DNA from: M55B154 sp964345775
GTDB lineage: Bacteria > Spirochaetota > UBA4802 > UB4802
DNA: 18,749 nucleotides
Assembly: GCA_964345775.1 (NCBI GenBank)
Contig: CAYFSO010000057.1
Span: 1-18,749, forward strand
Reading direction: 5' to 3'
Shown one piece after another: positions 15,361-18,749 of the stretch. Under the pieces are notes generated by a model. That model was given only the letters and a program-made list of their open reading frames with translations, was not told the DNA's origin and searched no databases. Both the position numbers and the translations under genes were made by a program. Numbering within the stretch: the first letter of the stretch is position 1; each line of letters opens with the position of its first letter.

Positions 15361-15381
15361 CACAATTATAGACGAGATACC

Positions 15382-17562
15382 ATGAAGGGACAAGAACCGG
15401 CAAAACATATTCTTCTGGTTGAAGACCAGGCCATTATCGCCTTAGACGAGGCCCGGAAGATTGAACGTTTCGGGTACAGGGTTTCTATTGCCAGCACCGG
15501 TGAGGAAGCAGTAAAGATGGTGTTGTCCGACGAGAATATAAGCCTTGTTCTCATGGATATTGACCTTGGAGAAGGGATAGACGGCACCGGGGCTGCCCGC
15601 CGCATACTTGCACAAAAAGAAATACCCATCGTATTTCTAACCAGCCATGCTGAAAAGGAATACGTTGAAAAAGTAAAGCAGATCACCCGCTACGGCTACG
15701 TGCTGAAGAACTCGGGAGATTTTGTACTGCAATCATCTATAGAAATGGCTTTTCAGCTTTTCGATGCATATACAACTGCAAAAGAACACGAAAAGGAATC
15801 ACGGAAAAACCAGGCATTTCTTGAAAAGATCTTCGAGATCCTCCCGGTGGGCCTGTGGATAGCAGACGAGAGCGGTACGCTGCAGCGGGGTAACCCGGCA
15901 GGGGTGGAGATATGGGGCGGCGAGCCAAATGCAGGACAGGAAGGTTACGGGATATTCAGGGCCCGGCGGTATCCACCTGGAGAAGAAATTGAACCCGGAG
16001 ACCGGGCACTTGCGCATTCAATCAATAAAGGTGAAACCATAAAAGATGAACTGCTGGAAATTGATACCCTTGACGGGAAGAAGAGGATCATACTCAATTA
16101 TACCGCACCGGTAAAGGACGATGACGGCAACTTACAGGGGGCGGTCATTGCCAACCAGGATATTACCAGCCAAAAACTTTTCGAAGATCACCTCATAGAA
16201 AATGAACAGAAGTACCGTCTCATCTTCAACAACGCCCCGTTTGGTCTGCTGCGTTTTGACAATGACGGCGTGATAACAGAATGTAACGATGTATTTGTCA
16301 GTATCATTGGTTCGAGCCGTGAGAAGCTTATCGGGCTGAACATGCTTCAATTACCCGATACAAGGGTTACCGGTTCGATCCAGCAGATGTTCGAAGAGAA
16401 GAAGACCACTTCTATTGAGATCATGTACTCATCGGTAACGGCAGACAAGGTGACCCCCATTCGCATCATCTGCGCGCCTGTTATCCTGGATGACGGTGAA
16501 CTGAATGGTGGTGTCATGATCATAGAAGATATTACCGAACGAAAAATAACAGAAAATGAACTTCGTCAAAGCGAAGAACGGTATCGTCGAATTCTGGATG
16601 AGATTGAAGATGGATATTACGAGGTTGATCTTGCCGGGCGTTTCGTTTATTTCAATGATTCCATGTGCCGTATGCTTGGATACGGGCCGGGTGAACTCAC
16701 CGGTATACATTACAGGGAATACACGGATGAAGAAAACAGCAAAAAGATTTTTGAGTCTTTTAACAGTGTCTACAAATCAGGTAAGCCCGCAAGGGAATCA
16801 TCATGGGTGCTCTTTACAACGGCAGGTGAAAAAAAGTATATCGAGGCCTCTGTGTCCCTGATAAAGGACGAAAACGGCAACCCCACAGGGTTCAGGGGAA
16901 TTGCCCGTGACATCACCGCCCATAAAGAGGACGAGATGGCAATTCATGACCTGCTTCAGCAAAAAAGCGATCTTCTGAATGAGCTGCAGCATCGTGTCAA
17001 AAACAGTATGCAGTTAATGACAAGCCTGGTGAATATTGAACTTGGTAACACGCAGCATGCTGATACCCGCAACAGCCTTGAAACAATTCATGGCCAGATC
17101 CAGTCTTTAAGCAGCCTGTACACATTACTTTATGACGCCGGAACCATACACACGGTAAAACTTGATGTCTATTTTTCATCTATTGTCAACTCGCTGAGAT
17201 CTACATACACCGCTCAGGACAACAGGGTTACATTTAACGAACAGTATGCCCCGGTTGCTTTTGATGCCAAAAAGGCAACATCACTTGGACTCATCGTAAA
17301 TGAACTTGTTACCAACGCGCTTAAACACGCCTTCCCGGATGAATTACACGGCACCGTCTACATTGAATTACGGGAAGAGAATGAACGCATAACACTGTCA
17401 GTCTCTGATGACGGTGTCAGCCTACCCGCGGGTTTTCATCCTGATGAATCGGCTGGTACCGGCATGAAACTGGTCTCCATGCTGGCGAAGCAGTTAAATG
17501 GAACATTTACGGTTGATCAGAATAAAACAACCAGATTCGTAATTTCCATACCACTTGTATAA
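15382..17562 (+). CDS. Multi-PAS sensor histidine kinase with N-terminal receiver (REC-PASx3-HisKA_2-HATPase)
   Basis: The 726-residue product begins with a full receiver domain (HILLVEDQAII; phosphoacceptor Asp59 in LMDIDLG; TSH and YVLK motifs kept). Three PAS domains follow (about 145-265, 275-395, 400-520). The kinase core has the H-box LQHRVKNSMQ with the likely phospho-His537 and N-box NELVTN (640-645). The G1 box reads DDGVS (676-680): the second glycine of the usual DxGxG is Ser680. The G2 box is GTGMKLV. No membrane segment is visible. I chose the ATG at 15382; an in-frame TTG at 15331 would add 17 residues that do not fit the receiver fold and that overlap the likely promoter. A weak GACGAG lies before the ATG. 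It is divergent from one paralogue, and a third related gene follows 102 nt downstream. Phosphorylation partners are not seen in the window. Confidence 0.9.
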   Translation: MKGQEPAKHILLVEDQAIIALDEARKIERFGYRVSIASTGEEAVKMVLSDENISLVLMDIDLGEGIDGTGAARRILAQKEIPIVFLTSHAEKEYVEKVKQITRYGYVLKNSGDFVLQSSIEMAFQLFDAYTTAKEHEKESRKNQAFLEKIFEILPVGLWIADESGTLQRGNPAGVEIWGGEPNAGQEGYGIFRARRYPPGEEIEPGDRALAHSINKGETIKDELLEIDTLDGKKRIILNYTAPVKDDDGNLQGAVIANQDITSQKLFEDHLIENEQKYRLIFNNAPFGLLRFDNDGVITECNDVFVSIIGSSREKLIGLNMLQLPDTRVTGSIQQMFEEKKTTSIEIMYSSVTADKVTPIRIICAPVILDDGELNGGVMIIEDITERKITENELRQSEERYRRILDEIEDGYYEVDLAGRFVYFNDSMCRMLGYGPGELTGIHYREYTDEENSKKIFESFNSVYKSGKPARESSWVLFTTAGEKKYIEASVSLIKDENGNPTGFRGIARDITAHKEDEMAIHDLLQQKSDLLNELQHRVKNSMQLMTSLVNIELGNTQHADTRNSLETIHGQIQSLSSLYTLLYDAGTIHTVKLDVYFSSIVNSLRSTYTAQDNRVTFNEQYAPVAFDAKKATSLGLIVNELVTNALKHAFPDELHGTVYIELREENERITLSVSDDGVSLPAGFHPDESAGTGMKLVSMLAKQLNGTFTVDQNKTTRFVISIPLV

Positions 17563-17568
17563 AGGTTC

Positions 17569-17596
17569 TTGCCTTTTACCCTCTTTGTATTACAAT
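17569..17596 (+). promoter_or_regulatory. Possible promoter of the third sensor gene
   Basis: TTGCCT (17569-17574) is followed after 16 nt by TACAAT (17591-17596), starting 7 nt after the preceding stop codon. Transcription would begin near 17603, directly ahead of the hairpin at 17606-17621. Confidence 0.35.
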
Positions 17597-17605
17597 ATGC
17601 AGATT

Positions 17606-17621
17606 GGTGCGTAATCGCACC
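17606..17621. repeat. Small G-C-rich hairpin between the second and third sensor genes
   Basis: GGTGCG (17606-17611) and CGCACC (17616-17621) form a perfect 6-bp stem around TAAT. It lacks a T-run, so as a terminator of the upstream kinase it is weak. If the promoter just upstream is used, it would lie at the very 5' end of the next transcript. Confidence 0.45.
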
Positions 17622-17653
17622 CTCGTTCATCCACATCAGGTCAAAATGGCATT

Positions 17654-17658
17654 GAGGT
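17654..17658 (+). promoter_or_regulatory. Ribosome binding site that fixes a GTG start
   Basis: GAGGT lies 6 nt before GTG at 17665-17667. An in-frame stop (TGA, 17653-17655) lies just upstream, so the third sensor gene must start between here and the receiver-like domain, and this GTG is the best-placed codon. Confidence 0.6.
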
Positions 17659-17664
17659 AATCTG

Positions 17665-18749
17665 GTGCATGATGTATTGGGAAACGTTATACTGCTTATC
17701 GAATCTCGGGGAAAACCCATAAATGAAATGGCCGCGAACCTGGAAGATTGCGGCTACCATGTTAGTACTGTTCATTTCGATGACGTGAAAGCAGGCTTAT
17801 TACCTGACCACCATACCATTGACCTGGTACTTGCGGATACAGCCAATGCGGATGATATTGATAATTTGAAACACCTTGCCATTGGAAACGAGACCCCCCT
17901 TCTTATTTTAAACGATGGCACTGATAACATTCTTTTTGATAGCATTATCTCCAGCTACCCGTGTATATACCTGGTACGTTATAGCAGCATTACCATTCTA
18001 AACGCATCAATCAGGATGACCCTCAGGCTCCACCGGGCACAGGACAGGGAACGAAAACGTATTGATGTAACCGAGTTAAGCCATATCGAATCAGAACTTA
18101 TTCGAAAAGAGGATCTTCTGAACAGGTCAGAAGCCATCGCCCACGTGGGAACCTGGGAATATGACATGGCGAATGACCATCTCTCATGGTCGGACGAAGT
18201 GTATCGCATCTGCGGTATGAACCCTGATGATGGGCAACCCGAATATGTGGACTTTTTGGAGTTAATTCACCCGGATGATCGTCACATGGTTGACCAGGCA
18301 TACCAGGAATCCATCAACAACAACCAGGATCACTACGAGGTTGAGCATCGTATCATTCGAAAACACACTGGCGAGATCCGCCATCTCCTTGAAAAGTGCG
18401 AACACCAGCGAAACCGGGATGGAACTATCATCCGTTCTGTAGGCATGGTACAGGATATTACCGACAGCAAGCTCATTCATGAGGCATTGTATTACAGTGA
18501 ACACAAGTACCGCAACCTGGTTGACCAGGCCGCGGACATGCTCTTTCTCCACGATCTCCAGGGAAACATCGTGGACGTGAATACTTCGGCCAGCACTGTT
18601 ACGGGGTATACACGTGAAGAACTCTTACACATGAAAGTTGCAGATATTGACCCGGACTTTGTAGACCGTGATGACGCCGATACATTCTGGGAAACCCTTG
18701 GTGATGATAATGTGACATCATTCCAGGGGAGACACTCAGATAAGAACGG
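17665..18749 (+). CDS. PAS-domain sensor protein with degenerate N-terminal receiver, 3' end outside window
   Basis: The frame stays open for 361 codons to the window end, so the C-terminus is missing. Residues 7-125 look like a receiver domain by pattern (NVILLIES, DLVLADT, PLLILND, IYLVRYSS). Several catalytic residues are changed, however. Asp58 is kept at the phosphoacceptor place, but the acidic pair is Glu13-Ser14, the Thr/Ser is Asn83 and the Lys is Arg105. A helical linker leads into a PAS_3-type domain with PAC (about 150-272; VGTWEYD, LIHPDDR, GMVQDIT). A second PAS then starts (YRNLVDQAADMLFLHDLQG). By analogy with the two genes before it, the missing part probably holds more PAS domains and a HisKA_2 kinase core, but this is inferred. 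The GTG start is chosen for its GAGGT site at 6 nt. Confidence 0.82.
   Translation, partial: MHDVLGNVILLIESRGKPINEMAANLEDCGYHVSTVHFDDVKAGLLPDHHTIDLVLADTANADDIDNLKHLAIGNETPLLILNDGTDNILFDSIISSYPCIYLVRYSSITILNASIRMTLRLHRAQDRERKRIDVTELSHIESELIRKEDLLNRSEAIAHVGTWEYDMANDHLSWSDEVYRICGMNPDDGQPEYVDFLELIHPDDRHMVDQAYQESINNNQDHYEVEHRIIRKHTGEIRHLLEKCEHQRNRDGTIIRSVGMVQDITDSKLIHEALYYSEHKYRNLVDQAADMLFLHDLQGNIVDVNTSASTVTGYTREELLHMKVADIDPDFVDRDDADTFWETLGDDNVTSFQGRHSDKN

Larger units (their letters stand above)
15069..15381. other. Divergent promoter region between two kinase genes
   Basis: These 313 nt hold no convincing gene. The sequence is AT-rich, with promoter-like elements facing both ways: TTGAGA/TATATT on the minus strand and TTGTTT/TATATA on the plus strand. 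The middle (about 15180-15330) is low-complexity and T-rich, and I see no clear inverted repeat or RNA gene in it. Confidence 0.6.

Noticed and set aside
15331..15381. A TTG start at 15331 for the second kinase.
   Set aside because: It coincides with the -35 element of the likely promoter, has no ribosome binding site, and the added residues do not extend the receiver fold.
1..18749. Mobile element, prophage, CRISPR array, tRNA or rRNA.
   Set aside because: I saw no transposase, integrase, terminal inverted repeats, regularly spaced repeats or RNA-gene sequence anywhere in the window.

Overview
The window is ordinary bacterial chromosome with dense coding on both strands and no phage, insertion sequence, CRISPR or RNA gene that I can recognise. 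Base composition is moderate and intergenic gaps are AT-rich. The mix of genes (arginine biosynthesis ArgC, PTS enzyme I, an exported isoaspartyl methyltransferase, tig-clpP-clpX-lon, and kinases with an N-terminal receiver, several PAS domains and a HisKA_2-type core) would suit a free-living spirochaete such as the Spirochaeta/Sediminispirochaeta group. That assignment is an inference from gene style only and is not certain.

Layout. Positions 1-1695 (+) hold the C-terminal part of an RND/MMPL-family membrane exporter. Then come argC (1793-2839, +) with its own promoter, and, convergent to it, a pcm homologue with a signal peptide (2858-3577, -). A divergent promoter region (about 3578-3869) separates pcm from ptsI (3870-5612, +), which is followed by a small SAM-dependent methyltransferase (5648-6400, +). 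A 10-bp-stem hairpin at 6400-6429 sits between that gene and the convergent lon.

Positions 6455-12409 (-) are the protein quality-control block. In transcription order it is tig, clpP, clpX, lon. clpP, clpX and lon are tightly spaced (30-32 nt gaps, each with a good ribosome binding site) and are probably one operon. tig is separated from clpP by 223 nt that contain a near-perfect 27-bp palindrome and a second inverted repeat. The arrangement fits coordinated synthesis of a ribosome-bound chaperone and two ATP-dependent proteases.

Positions 12564-18749 are a sensory block of three related kinases: REC-PASx4-HisKA_2-HATPase (-), REC-PASx3-HisKA_2-HATPase (+, divergent), and a third gene (+, cut by the window end) that begins with a receiver-like domain lacking several catalytic residues, followed by PAS domains. 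No separate response regulator or DNA-binding output protein is visible near them.

The most interesting points are the three-kinase array with its degenerate third receiver and an altered ATP-binding G1 motif in the second kinase, the palindrome between tig and clpP, and the exported Pcm. I did not find evidence for a wholly new type of system.
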